From Candidatus Alloenteromonas pullistercoris (lineage in GTDB: Bacteria > Bacillota_I > Bacilli_A > RFN20 > CAG-826), in the NCBI GenBank assembly GCA_017694295.1, contig JADINA010000019.1, positions 86,983-150,982 on the forward strand: a stretch of 64,000 nt of DNA, in the 5' to 3' direction. The notes beneath the pieces were generated by a model, which worked only from the letters and a program-made list of their open reading frames with translations, had not been told where the DNA came from and searched no databases. This document shows, piece after piece, positions 17,583-25,310 of the stretch (the first letter of the stretch is position 1; each line of letters starts with the position of its first letter). Both the position numbers and the translations under genes were made by a program.

Positions 17583-17678
17583 TTGGCATATTCATTGATC
17601 CGGATACCGCCGTTTTGGCACATGTCGATGATACATCATTGCCAATTTGGCATATTCCATCTGAAAGGCTATGCCAAA
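17583..17678. repeat. three 32-bp iterons with inverted ends
   Basis: TTGGCATATTC, TTGGCACATGT and TTGGCATATTC start at 17583, 17615 and 17647, exactly 32 bp apart. The second and third units end in TGCCAA, the inverse of TTGGCA. No intact gene follows directly; this is probably the surviving control region of a lost cassette. Confidence 0.75.
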
Positions 17679-17823
17679 AATGGCCTACTTTGCGTTTGTT
17701 CTTGCGTTTCCCCGCTTGTTAACGGCACCCCTTAAGGCGATTTGGGGCAATAGCGGATCCCAATCCCGGATTTGCCTCTTCAACGGTTCCACGTCAAATT
17801 CGATTGGATAGCCGCCTTATTTC

Positions 17824-17851
17824 ACAAAATGTCGGTCAACCGAATTTTTGT
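17824..17851. repeat. 28-bp palindromic operator, copy a
   Basis: The pattern is ACAAAA-n(4)-CGGT-n(2)-ACCG-n(2)-TTTTTGT (ACAAAATGTCGGTCAACCGA is the start). The same element occurs at 18063 and 20815, each time followed by TTAA and A/T-AG. Confidence 0.8.
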
Positions 17852-18062
17852 TAAACAGATGTCCCCACTTTGTAACATTGTCAATGTCGGATCACGGATG
17901 AAAAGACTTGGCAGATCAAGCAACGATCGGTGAAGATTAAGAGCATGATTTGAATGTTTTTATCGAATTAATTTGGGGTAATACGATTGTTGTCGGCAGA
18001 GAAATCGCTTAAAGAAAGCTTTTGACGCATCGCATTTTCGCTAGACGTGGTATTATTAATTC

Positions 18063-18090
18063 ACAAAAAGGCGGTAAACCGGATTTTTGT
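18063..18090. repeat. 28-bp palindromic operator, copy b, before ATPase copy 2
   Basis: ACAAAAAGGCGGTAAACCGG followed by ATTTTTGT. The arms ACAAAAA/TTTTTGT and CGGT/ACCG are perfect inverted repeats. It sits immediately upstream of the ribosome binding site AGGAGG of the gene at 18108. Confidence 0.85.
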
Positions 18091-18107
18091 TAATTAGGAG
18101 GTAGGGC

Positions 18108-19397
18108 ATGAAGGAAATACAACGTGACTTATATCTGAATCAATTGAAGAAGAAGATGGGAAACGGGCTGGTTAAGGTCATCACCGGCATCAGGCGTTGC
18201 GGGAAGAGCTACCTCCTTTTCAAATTGTTCCGTGACTATCTGCTTAGCGCCGGCGTGAAGCCCGAGCATATCATCGCCCTTTCCCTTGAAGATGACGAAA
18301 ACGATGAATTCCTCGATCCCGCGAGGCTATCCGCATATTTGAAATCAAAAATCGGGGACGATCAGGAGACTTACTATATTTTGCTAGACGAAGCCCAGCT
18401 CGCCATCACCGAGGCTGAGCGGCGCGGCAAAGGGACGATCAAGCTCTATGGGATTTTGAATAGCCTCATGAAGCAGGGCAACGTCGATGTTTACGTCACC
18501 GGCAGCAATTCCCGCTTCCTCTCATCCGACATCCTGACCGAGTTTCGCGGCCGCAGCGACGAAATCCGGGTCCATCCCCTCTCCTTTGCCGAGTTCATGT
18601 CCGCTTATCCGGGGGATGTTTATTCCGGGTATCGCGAATATTCCATTTACGGGGGCCTTCCTTACGTCTTGGCTCTTGGCGATGCAGCCGAGAAAGAAAA
18701 TTACCTAAGCAGGCTTTCTAGCCACGTATACCTAAAAGACATCATCGAACGGCATTCCCTAAGGGGCGATGTGGTTATGGATGCTTTGGTCGATGTCCTT
18801 TCCTCCGACATCGGGGCCCTCACCAACCCGACGAAGCTCGTCAAAACGTTCGCTTCCAATTCGATGAAGACGAACGTCAACACCATCGCCACCTACATCG
18901 ATTACCTCATCGATGCTTTCATCATCTCGAAGGCCAAGCGATTCGACATCAAAGGGAAAAGATACATAGGCTCGCCTTACAAGTATTACTTTGAGGACAT
19001 CGGAGTTCGCAACGCCAGGCTCAGCTTTCGCCAAATAGAACCGACCCACGCGATGGAAAACATACTCTATAACGAATTGGCGATCCGCGGGTTCAACGTC
19101 GATGTCGGAATCGTCGAGAAATACGGCAAAAACGATAGGGGGCAGAACACCGTCGCGAACCTTGAGGTCGATTTCGTCTGCAATAGGGGAAGCGAACGTT
19201 GCTACATCCAATCGGCCTACTCGATTCCCGATCGCGAGAAGATGAGGCAGGAGCAGGCCTCCTTCGATCGGATCGGGGATTCGTTTAAGAAAATCATCGT
19301 CGTCCAAGACAACGTCTCCCCCTGGCATAACGAAAAAGGCTATTTGATCATCAACATATTCGACTTCCTCCTCAATCCCGATAGTTTATCCCTATAA
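18108..19397 (+). CDS. AAA_14 / DUF4143 family ATPase (copy 2)
   Basis: 429 residues. Walker A GIRRCGKS (27-34), Walker B YYILLDEAQL near 90-99, and the Arg/sensor region TGSNSRFLSSD. The DUF4143 half has YYFEDIGVRNARL. The nuclease-like core is degenerate: LEVDFVC keeps the Asp, but the E-x-K strand reads CYIQSAY. This is the same variant as in the protein at 60715. GGAGG is 8 bp before the ATG, right after the palindromic operator. The next ATPase, of a different subfamily, follows 144 bp later on the same strand. Function unknown; a DNA-handling or defence role is possible. Confidence 0.85.
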   Translation: MKEIQRDLYLNQLKKKMGNGLVKVITGIRRCGKSYLLFKLFRDYLLSAGVKPEHIIALSLEDDENDEFLDPARLSAYLKSKIGDDQETYYILLDEAQLAITEAERRGKGTIKLYGILNSLMKQGNVDVYVTGSNSRFLSSDILTEFRGRSDEIRVHPLSFAEFMSAYPGDVYSGYREYSIYGGLPYVLALGDAAEKENYLSRLSSHVYLKDIIERHSLRGDVVMDALVDVLSSDIGALTNPTKLVKTFASNSMKTNVNTIATYIDYLIDAFIISKAKRFDIKGKRYIGSPYKYYFEDIGVRNARLSFRQIEPTHAMENILYNELAIRGFNVDVGIVEKYGKNDRGQNTVANLEVDFVCNRGSERCYIQSAYSIPDREKMRQEQASFDRIGDSFKKIIVVQDNVSPWHNEKGYLIINIFDFLLNPDSLSL

Positions 19398-19477
19398 AGC
19401 CACGAACGTTTCGCGCCTCCTCTATTGCGTTTTTCAGCGTATTGGGCCGCTTATAGATTCAATTCCAAATACAATTT

Positions 19478-19512
19478 CCGACAAAAGCGGATTTGTATTC
19501 CGGATTTGTCCG
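19478..19512. repeat. operator-like repeats before ATPase copy 3
   Basis: CGGATTTGT occurs twice (19488 and 19501, 13 bp apart) inside an outer inverted repeat GACAAA...TTTGTC. It ends about 30 bp before the ATG at 19542. Confidence 0.65.
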
Positions 19513-19541
19513 TGATAATGTTTTCCCAGGACGGTTAGCAT

Positions 19542-20774
19542 ATGATCAAACGCACCATCGAAGGAAGAATCAAAAACAGCGTCGCCTCCCGGCCGGTCAC
19601 CTTGATAACGGGGGCCCGCCAAGTCGGGAAAACCACCTTGGCGACGGCTTTCAGGGAAAATGGGTTCGGGTATGTCTCAATCGACAACACGAACGACATG
19701 GTCACGGCCCAAGAAGACCCTGAGCTTTTCCTGCAGCTGCATCCTTGCCCGCTTATTATCGATGAGGTCCAGAACGCCCCGGGTCTATTTCTAGCCTTGG
19801 AGCATTCGGTCAATTCAGCCAAACTCGAGAACGTCAGGAATTATGGGATGTATATCCTCACCGGTTCGCAAAGCTATTCGATGATGAAGGGGATAACCGA
19901 ATCGATGGCCGGACGCGTCTCCATCATCGAGATGTCCCCGCTTAGCCGGAGCGAGATCCTCGGGCGCGATGAAATCCCTTTCTCCCCCAATGACCTCCCC
20001 GCCTTGCAGAAGCGGGCCAACGAATGCCCATTGTCGGCAAGCGACTTATTCTCCAACATAGTTCGCGGCAGCTTCCCTGAGCTTTACGATAACCCCAAAT
20101 TGTCCAGATCCGATTTCTACGAGTCTTACGTTAGGACCTATATGGAAAGGGACGTCTCCTCCTTATTGAAAGTCGGCTATGTTTCCGCCTTCCGGCGTTT
20201 CTTGGAGGCCATTGCCTCCTTGACCGGGCAAGAGCTCGTTTACGATACTTTGGCGAAGGCGGTGGAAGTGGACGAGAAGACCATCGCGAGCTGGGTGAGC
20301 ATCCTCGAGGCCGGGCATCTGATAACGTTGTTGCGCCCCTATAACGAGACCTCGGTCGTCAAAAGGGTGAGGAAACGTCCGAAGATGTATTTTTGCGATA
20401 CGGGGCTGGCCTGCCATTTGGCCCGGATCGATTCCCCGGAGACTTTGTCGGCAAGCTATTTCGCCGGCCGCTTCGTCGAGACCTACGTGGTCAATGAGGT
20501 CATCAAGTCATATAAGAATGGCGGAATCAACGCCGGCTTCTACTATTACCGGGACAAGGAGCAAAACGAGATCGACCTCCTGATCCTCCATGACGGGACC
20601 CTTTACCCAATTGATATAAAAACCGGGACGAGGTTCGATGCCAAGGCCGTCAAAAGCTTCAAGAAGCTGGAAGGCTCCAAATACCGGATTGGCCCTGGGA
20701 GCGTCCTTTGCAACGCGGATGCCGTCTATCCGGTTTCCGGTAACGCCTACGCCATCCCGATCTCCTGTTTGTGA
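19542..20774 (+). CDS. AAA_14 / DUF4143 family ATPase (copy 3)
   Basis: 410 residues, of the shorter 'GARQVGKT' subfamily. Walker A GARQVGKT (24-31), Walker B CPLIIDEVQNA near 69-79, sensor LTGSQSYSMM. The DUF4143 domain contains YVRTYMERDVSSL, a winged-helix-like segment (LVYDTLAKAVEVDEKTIASW), MYFCDTGLACHLA, and the nuclease-like core NEIDLLI plus LYPIDIKTG, where D-x-K replaces E-x-K. The weak ribosome binding site AGGAC precedes the ATG. A further palindrome copy (20815) follows the gene, marking where another cassette once began. Confidence 0.88.
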   Translation: MIKRTIEGRIKNSVASRPVTLITGARQVGKTTLATAFRENGFGYVSIDNTNDMVTAQEDPELFLQLHPCPLIIDEVQNAPGLFLALEHSVNSAKLENVRNYGMYILTGSQSYSMMKGITESMAGRVSIIEMSPLSRSEILGRDEIPFSPNDLPALQKRANECPLSASDLFSNIVRGSFPELYDNPKLSRSDFYESYVRTYMERDVSSLLKVGYVSAFRRFLEAIASLTGQELVYDTLAKAVEVDEKTIASWVSILEAGHLITLLRPYNETSVVKRVRKRPKMYFCDTGLACHLARIDSPETLSASYFAGRFVETYVVNEVIKSYKNGGINAGFYYYRDKEQNEIDLLILHDGTLYPIDIKTGTRFDAKAVKSFKKLEGSKYRIGPGSVLCNADAVYPVSGNAYAIPISCL

Positions 20775-20814
20775 TCGAAGGAATGGGGTGACCCTCCATC
20801 GACAATCCCGATTC

Positions 20815-20842
20815 ACAAAAACCCGGTAAACCGAATTTTTGT
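20815..20842. repeat. 28-bp palindromic operator, copy c
   Basis: ACAAAAACCCGGTAAACCGA followed by ATTTTTGT, the third copy of this element. TTAAATAGG follows, as before the intact gene at 18108, but no intact ATPase frame is downstream. Confidence 0.8.
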
Positions 20843-21189
20843 TAAATAGGATTTTGGCAATAAGGTGCCCAGTTGTTTTAAGCTGCTGAGGTAACGACCA
20901 AGAAACTTTCGGAAATCAGAAAACATTTATGGCCGAAGTTGCTCGGTTTTCATTTGTCAAAACGCCGTTTTGCAGCCTTTTCGGTTTTTAAAGACCTGGA
21001 TTCCCTTGATGCGCGATTTCCTTTCTTTAATCCTATTTCTGCGGGCAAATCAGCCGCCTGCTCTACCAATGACGGCAATCGCCTACCTCTCTTCCCGAGG
21101 TGGCGGAGGATGGCCTAAAAGAGGATACCGTCGCCTTTATCGACTCGCTCGCCTGGCGGGGGAACGCTTTTGGATCATTTGATAAAGGT
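20843..21189. other. gene-free stretch after ATPase copy 3
   Basis: No frame longer than about 70 codons and no motif I recognise. The phrase 'AGTTGTTTTAAGC' resembles sequence before the relic near 17080, consistent with decayed cassette DNA. Confidence 0.4.
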
Positions 21190-21250
21190 CCACCCCTAAG
21201 GGTCTTGGGGGAGAATGAGTCCTCCGCCGTCATTTACAAAAGGTTTTGGA
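21190..21250. mobile_element. solo end of an IS256-type element
   Basis: This segment (CCACCCCTAAGGGTC ... CCTCCGCCGTCATTTACA) matches the right end of the complete IS256 element at 32735-32797 over about 60 bp with scattered differences. No transposase is attached. It is a scar from an earlier insertion. Confidence 0.7.
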
Positions 21251-21268
21251 TACTCCCTCAGTCAAAAC

Positions 21269-21294
21269 TTACTTATGTAAATTTACAGAAGTAA
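21269..21294. promoter_or_regulatory. 26-bp palindrome before a decayed gene
   Basis: TTACTT-A-TGTAAATTTACA-G-AAGTAA is a near-perfect inverted repeat. A T-run and TATAAT (about 21300-21306) follow it. It could be an operator for the decayed gene downstream or a terminator for the upstream strand. Confidence 0.5.
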
Positions 21295-21474
21295 CTTTTT
21301 TATAATTTTGAAAGCATTGGGATATATCCACGAAGTTAGGCTATTCGGTTAATTTCGACGTGGAAGCCGTCTGCGAGTGCTACCGCCTTAGCGAAGCGAG
21401 TTCGCCAAGAAGCTCGACGGGGGCGACATCACCTTGCTTTCCCTTAACGTGGATGAGGCTTTTTCTCGATAATA

Positions 21475-21768
21475 GAAGAATTCGGGGAATCCTCCTACGG
21501 GAAAGATAAATATCCGGCCGAGGCTCTTTATTGGGTCGGTTACCTAACCCGTTATATCGCCTATACCAGGGGATGCAGCTCGCTTATGGTCTTTAAGGCT
21601 TTCCCGATGAAGCTTTTGATCGATAGCTATCACGCCTACCACACCCAAGGCGATGAATGGGTCATAGCGAATCTGCTTGAGAAAGTCGGGAAGGACGAAA
21701 GCTATTTCGATCCCAACGCCCGGCTTAAGGAAATCCTTAAGCGAAGGATGAGAAGGAAGTATTCCTAA
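21475..21768 (+). pseudogene. C-terminal remnant of a small accessory-type gene
   Basis: About 97 codons are open (GESSYGKDKYPAEALYWVGY, TRYIAYTRGCSSLMVFKAF, DSYHAYHTQGDEWVIANLLE). In-frame stops and shifts interrupt the sequence upstream (21330-21474). It resembles small proteins found beside DUF3791/DUF3990-type toxin-antitoxin genes in gut bacteria; I hold that comparison loosely. Its promoter palindrome survives. Confidence 0.45.
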
Positions 21769-21874
21769 TTCCTTGCTATGCGTGGCCGCTTTAAAGGCCT
21801 AGATCATTTTTCATCGCCTATATTTCGAGTAGTTTTGAATTTATCGGCAGTTTTTGCTTTCATCTAATACAAAG

Positions 21875-21949
21875 TGTATAAAAAATACAGTGACTCTTGA
21901 ATAATTCGGGGACTATATTGATAATTGAGCTGTATAAAAAATACGGTGA
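21875..21949. repeat. two 19-bp repeats before the AAA/RloB operon
   Basis: TGTATAAAAAATACAGTGA at 21875-21893 and TGTATAAAAAATACGGTGA at 21931-21949. Each contains the inverted pair GTAT/ATAC. The second ends 9 bp before the ATG at 21959 and includes its GAGG ribosome binding site, so a bound protein would block translation or transcription. Confidence 0.8.
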
Positions 21950-21958
21950 GGCCATGAA

Positions 21959-23101
21959 ATGCTGAAAAGGATCGTCATCAACAACGTGAATTCGATTAAA
22001 ACCTGCGAGATCGATTTCATCAAAGGCAACTACAAATTTTCCGAGGACAATGTGCTGGGCAGCCTGGTGAACCCAATTGCCATCTATGGCCATAACGGCT
22101 CAGGTAAGTCTTCGCTTCTGAATGCGGTTCAGCATTTTATCTCCCTTATGGTTTTACCGACCGAATCGCTTATGCCGTTCACGGTCAACAACTTCCTTTT
22201 CGAGCAATTCCGCAAGGTGGAAGAGGAAATGTATTTGCAAGGGGATATCCTCCTTTCCTTCGATTTGGGCGATAAGTCTTACGAGTATTACCTGGAAACC
22301 AGCCGATTCGATAACCGGATCAGCAAGGAATACCTTAAGGCGGACGGCGAAATCTATTTTGAGAACGAAGGCGGGAAATATCGTTACCAAGGGAAGGGCT
22401 ATCGTCCGGAGAATCACCAGATTTCGAAAATGGTCCCCCTCATAAGGATCTTGGGGTCCTCGGAGATCGTGGATCCTATAGTCCAAACCGTCTTTGCATA
22501 TTTTCGGTCTTTTACCCACGTTAACGTATCGTTCATCAATCGAGGGGCGTTCGTCACCTCAAGCATTTTCAACAATACCAATATCTTCGATTTGCTGACT
22601 GGCAAATCCGATGAGGTCAAGGAAGTCCTGAAGGAATATGATAACTTCCCGGTTTATTCGATAGTCAAAGACGACAAGTTGTTGCCGAACGGCTTCGTTC
22701 AGCCTCAGTACAACGTGGTTTTGGAAGACGACGGCTTCAAAGGCAAATTGCCATTCCAAATGATTTCGACAGGCATGCAAAACCAAAGCGTTCTGCTTTC
22801 GCTAGTTCTGTCGATGCCTAAAAACAGCGTTTTGTTCATAGATGAACTTGATATCGCTTTACATCCGTCCGCTTTGCAGTCGTTTATCGAAGTAATTAAA
22901 AAGAGAAAAGTCCAAGTTGTCGTGACCCTTCACAATACGAATGCGATGCAATACCTAAGACCCGATCAAATCTATTTCGCCAAGTGGTCAAAAGGTTTTT
23001 CAACGTATCATCGCCTATCGAAGATCTACCCAAATATCAGGGAGGTTAACAATATAGAGAAGATGTATTTGTCTACGTTGTTCGATGGGGCCATGGAGTG
23101 A
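21959..23101 (+). CDS. AAA ATPase of an AbiL-like abortive-infection pair
   Basis: 380 residues of the AAA_15/AAA_21 (RecF/OLD-like) group. Walker A GHNGSGKS (44-51), signature-like STGMQNQSVLLSLVLSM, Walker B VLFIDELDIALHP with D-loop, and TLHNTNAM as the terminal His motif; all are intact. The following gene starts one base after the stop and encodes a TOPRIM/RloB-like partner. An AAA ATPase coupled to an RloB-like nuclease is the layout of AbiL and related phage-defence modules, in which the ATPase senses infection and the partner attacks nucleic acid. The defence role is inference from family and layout. Confidence 0.75.
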   Translation: MLKRIVINNVNSIKTCEIDFIKGNYKFSEDNVLGSLVNPIAIYGHNGSGKSSLLNAVQHFISLMVLPTESLMPFTVNNFLFEQFRKVEEEMYLQGDILLSFDLGDKSYEYYLETSRFDNRISKEYLKADGEIYFENEGGKYRYQGKGYRPENHQISKMVPLIRILGSSEIVDPIVQTVFAYFRSFTHVNVSFINRGAFVTSSIFNNTNIFDLLTGKSDEVKEVLKEYDNFPVYSIVKDDKLLPNGFVQPQYNVVLEDDGFKGKLPFQMISTGMQNQSVLLSLVLSMPKNSVLFIDELDIALHPSALQSFIEVIKKRKVQVVVTLHNTNAMQYLRPDQIYFAKWSKGFSTYHRLSKIYPNIREVNNIEKMYLSTLFDGAME

Positions 23102-23102
23102 C

Positions 23103-23888
23103 ATGGCGAATAGGATTTTGATTTTGACCGAAGGGAGTGTCGATGAGCAAGACGTGTTCTTTTCCGCGTTCAATAAATACGGCATCGATGCTATTGCTTC
23201 ATCTGAACGAATCATTGAAATTGACGCAGTTAAGTTTGTCGAATCTAGCTATTCCGGTGGAAACACAACGATTTTTATAATCCAAGGACCGAGGAACAGA
23301 ATTCATGGTTTCTTGAAATTCGTGGACGACAAGAACATGAGCATCGAAAAATCGCTTGGTTTTCAATTTGGCTATTTCTCCAAGATATTTCTTATTTACG
23401 ACGTCGACCATAACGATTGCGATGATGTCTTGAGAATGTCCTCCTTGTTTAAAGATGAGACCACCGGAATGCTTTTGCTTAGTTCACCATGCATAGAAGT
23501 CTTGGCGGATTTCAATCGCGACCGAAAAGAGTTTAGATGTCAACGTTTGAGGGAATACAAAAAAGAAATCAACGGGCATTATCACGGTTCGGCGAAGAAG
23601 TTTATCGCCGATCACTTTGACGAGATAATGCTGCATTTCCTAGAAAAGAACTATCGGGACTTCAAAGAAAGAAACATCATGGAACACCCCAATCTCATCG
23701 TTGGGAAGATCAACGAGCTGAATATTCGCGTGAATTGCAAGGACAAGTCGGCTTCCTACGTGCTATGCCGATATTTCTCAACGGTCGTGTATGTGGCGAT
23801 TGCGGATGCCCTTTCTCTTACGGTGCAAGTCGATAATTATGAAACCGTTAAGTCCTTCTTTGAATCGCAATTAAAGCGAAACAACTGA
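23103..23888 (+). CDS. RloB-like / TOPRIM-fold partner protein
   Basis: 261 residues from ATG 23103, preceded by GGAG 5 bp upstream inside the end of the ATPase gene. ILILTEGSVDEQDVFFSAF fits the TOPRIM start (conserved Glu in xLxEGxxDE). FLIYDVDHNDCDD provides the D-x-D metal motif. LLLSSPCIEVLADF matches the S-x-PCFE block that marks RloB family members. The C-terminal part is helical without known motif. It is expected to act as a nuclease or nucleic-acid-binding effector with the upstream ATPase. Translational coupling supports one complex. Confidence 0.7.
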   Translation: MANRILILTEGSVDEQDVFFSAFNKYGIDAIASSERIIEIDAVKFVESSYSGGNTTIFIIQGPRNRIHGFLKFVDDKNMSIEKSLGFQFGYFSKIFLIYDVDHNDCDDVLRMSSLFKDETTGMLLLSSPCIEVLADFNRDRKEFRCQRLREYKKEINGHYHGSAKKFIADHFDEIMLHFLEKNYRDFKERNIMEHPNLIVGKINELNIRVNCKDKSASYVLCRYFSTVVYVAIADALSLTVQVDNYETVKSFFESQLKRNN

Positions 23889-23977
23889 TTTTTGGCGTTC
23901 AGGATTAGCATATGTTTTGGTAGACAATCCCCAAAAGCAAGCAAGCTGAATTAAGGCTGCTCTATATTAGATTTGCG

Positions 23978-24023
23978 GTGACACACGCAATGCCATTAGG
24001 AGTGACATCTGCAGTGCCATATT
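23978..24023. repeat. two 24-bp iterons before the AlbA_2 relic
   Basis: GTGACA-n3-GCA-A/G-TGCCAT at 23978 and 24002, 24 bp apart. They lie about 30-50 bp before the relic of a Schlafen-AlbA_2 protein. Confidence 0.7.
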
Positions 24024-24054
24024 TGCTATTTGCCAGGGGCTACCAATGATCGTC

Positions 24055-24230
24055 AATCTAGGAAGGAATCGGAGAACGCCGAATTCAAGGCGAGCACGGG
24101 CGAATTGCCCGAAGCCCCTGAGTCGATTGCGGCCATGTCGAACAAGCGGGTTTTGGCGAGCTTTATTTCGGTGTTCTCGACAACGGCGAGGCCGTGGTGA
24201 GGGCCTTCCCTTAGTAGTAGCCGTTCCTCA
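24055..24230 (+). pseudogene. N-terminal relic of an AlbA_2 (Schlafen-type) protein
   Basis: One frame reads SENAEFKASTGELPEAPES IAAMSNK, and after a frameshift near 24145 another reads GFGELYFGVLDNGEAVV. Together they match the start of AlbA_2 / divergent AAA_4 proteins (ENVEFK-STGELKEA...YFGV-D-G). The rest is lost. Confidence 0.65.
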
Positions 24231-24311
24231 GGCGATAGGCGAGATAATGCCATGCGGGGCGACATTTTGACATAGAGGTTTTAAACATTATATCTTTTAT
24301 ATGTCCGTTAT

Positions 24312-24341
24312 TCGGAAAAAGCGTGTCTAGACACGGAAAAA
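24312..24341. promoter_or_regulatory. large palindrome before an ATPase relic
   Basis: A perfect 14-bp core CGTGTCTAGACACG (24322-24335) lies inside outer arms TCGG...CCGA with A5 runs on both sides. It directly precedes the decayed ATPase C-terminus, as operators do at intact copies. Confidence 0.6.
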
Positions 24342-24344
24342 CCG

Positions 24345-24619
24345 ATTAGCATGATCGCAAGGGGCAAATACGGACGAAACGTCCGCTGAAAGCTCGAAGT
24401 CGACTTCTTCGCCGAAAAGGGCATCAGGCAATATTACGTTTAGGTATGCGCGGATGCGGGAAGCCAACAGGCGATGCTTCGGGAGATAAACCCTACATCG
24501 CCTTAAATGACCAGATAACCAAGATATTGGTCATCCCCGAGGCGATGGGGGAATGCCGCGACAAGAACGGATACACCATCATCGGGGTATCCGATTTCCT
24601 GCTCCGCTACATCAAATGA
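24345..24619 (+). pseudogene. C-terminal relic of an AAA_14/DUF4143 ATPase
   Basis: Reading with frame changes gives LEVDFFAEKGIRQYYV ... QITKILVIPEAMGECRDKNG ... TIIGVSDFLLRYIK and stop. This matches the end of ATPase copy 2 (LEVDFVCNRGSERCYIQ ... IINIFDFLL). The N-terminal ATPase domain is absent and there are internal stops. Confidence 0.65.
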
Positions 24620-24857
24620 TTTAAGGCGAGGGCGAAGCGAAAACAACAGGTTAAGGGAACTATTTGGCCGAATTCATCAAAACCCCATAACAGGCTATCT
24701 TCGTTTGACAATGTCTTTGAGCCATTCATGGCGGACCTTTTGCATCATCGCGAGGAGCATTTTAAAATGATCGGGGTTTTTGTGGCGCCGGCTCCATCTT
24801 CATTGCCGCAGCAAATCTTATTTGCTTTCAGCTTTCTTCCGCCTATTGCGGGCGATG
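24620..24857. other. gene-free decayed stretch
   Basis: No intact gene. A short minus-strand frame (FKMLLAMMQKVRHEWLKDIV, about 24690-24765) looks like a broken coding fragment that I cannot assign. Confidence 0.35.
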
Positions 24858-24914
24858 TGTTCACTTGCCGAGTGAACACTTAGTGAACATGGTCCGCTTT
24901 TGAAAGTGAACATG
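24858..24914. repeat. AGTGAACA repeats in both orientations
   Basis: TGTTCACT at 24858, then AGTGAACA at 24871, 24882 and 24905. They resemble regulator-binding sites of a lost or decayed gene. The fragment on the minus strand beyond them is not recognisable. Confidence 0.55.
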
Positions 24915-25310
24915 ATTTAAACTCGTTCCCAAAACTTTAATAATTTTTGACTTTTGGGGATAGGCCGTTATGAATGCGATATTCGCAGAGCTCCCTATGT
25001 TTGAATAAACCGCCACTCTCAATCCCTTCCGGCAGTAAGAAAAAACGTTGTCCAAAAGAGACGACATCAGCATGTTTATGCGTTATAAACTCAAAATTAT
25101 TTGAAGAAAATAACACATATCCCTTACGGCGGTGGAACCCTCTTCTTTGAGCAAAAGTCATGGGGTTTTGAAACGAAAATAGAAAAAATCGGAATCTCGC
25201 AACTATGTTGCGGCCCCCCTAAACCCTATCAGGGCACCTACCAATCCATTGAATTTGGCTCTAAGATAATGGTCGACGTCAATCTCTATGGATGAAAAGG
25301 AGGATTTGAA
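24915..25310. other. AT-richer stretch before the BspA-like lipoprotein
   Basis: Short frames exist on both strands (minus 24937-25161, plus 25101-25295) but none has a ribosome binding site, known motif or convincing codon use. It is probably decayed foreign DNA. The last 20 bp carry AAAAGGAGG for the next gene. Confidence 0.4.

Larger units (their letters stand above)
17395..18062. other. gene-free decayed stretch between ATPases
   Basis: No intact frame. It holds a few degenerate codons continuing the relic above, one 32-bp iteron group (17583-17678) and one copy of a palindromic operator (17824-17851). It looks like the remains of one or two ATPase cassettes whose coding parts were lost. 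Confidence 0.6.
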
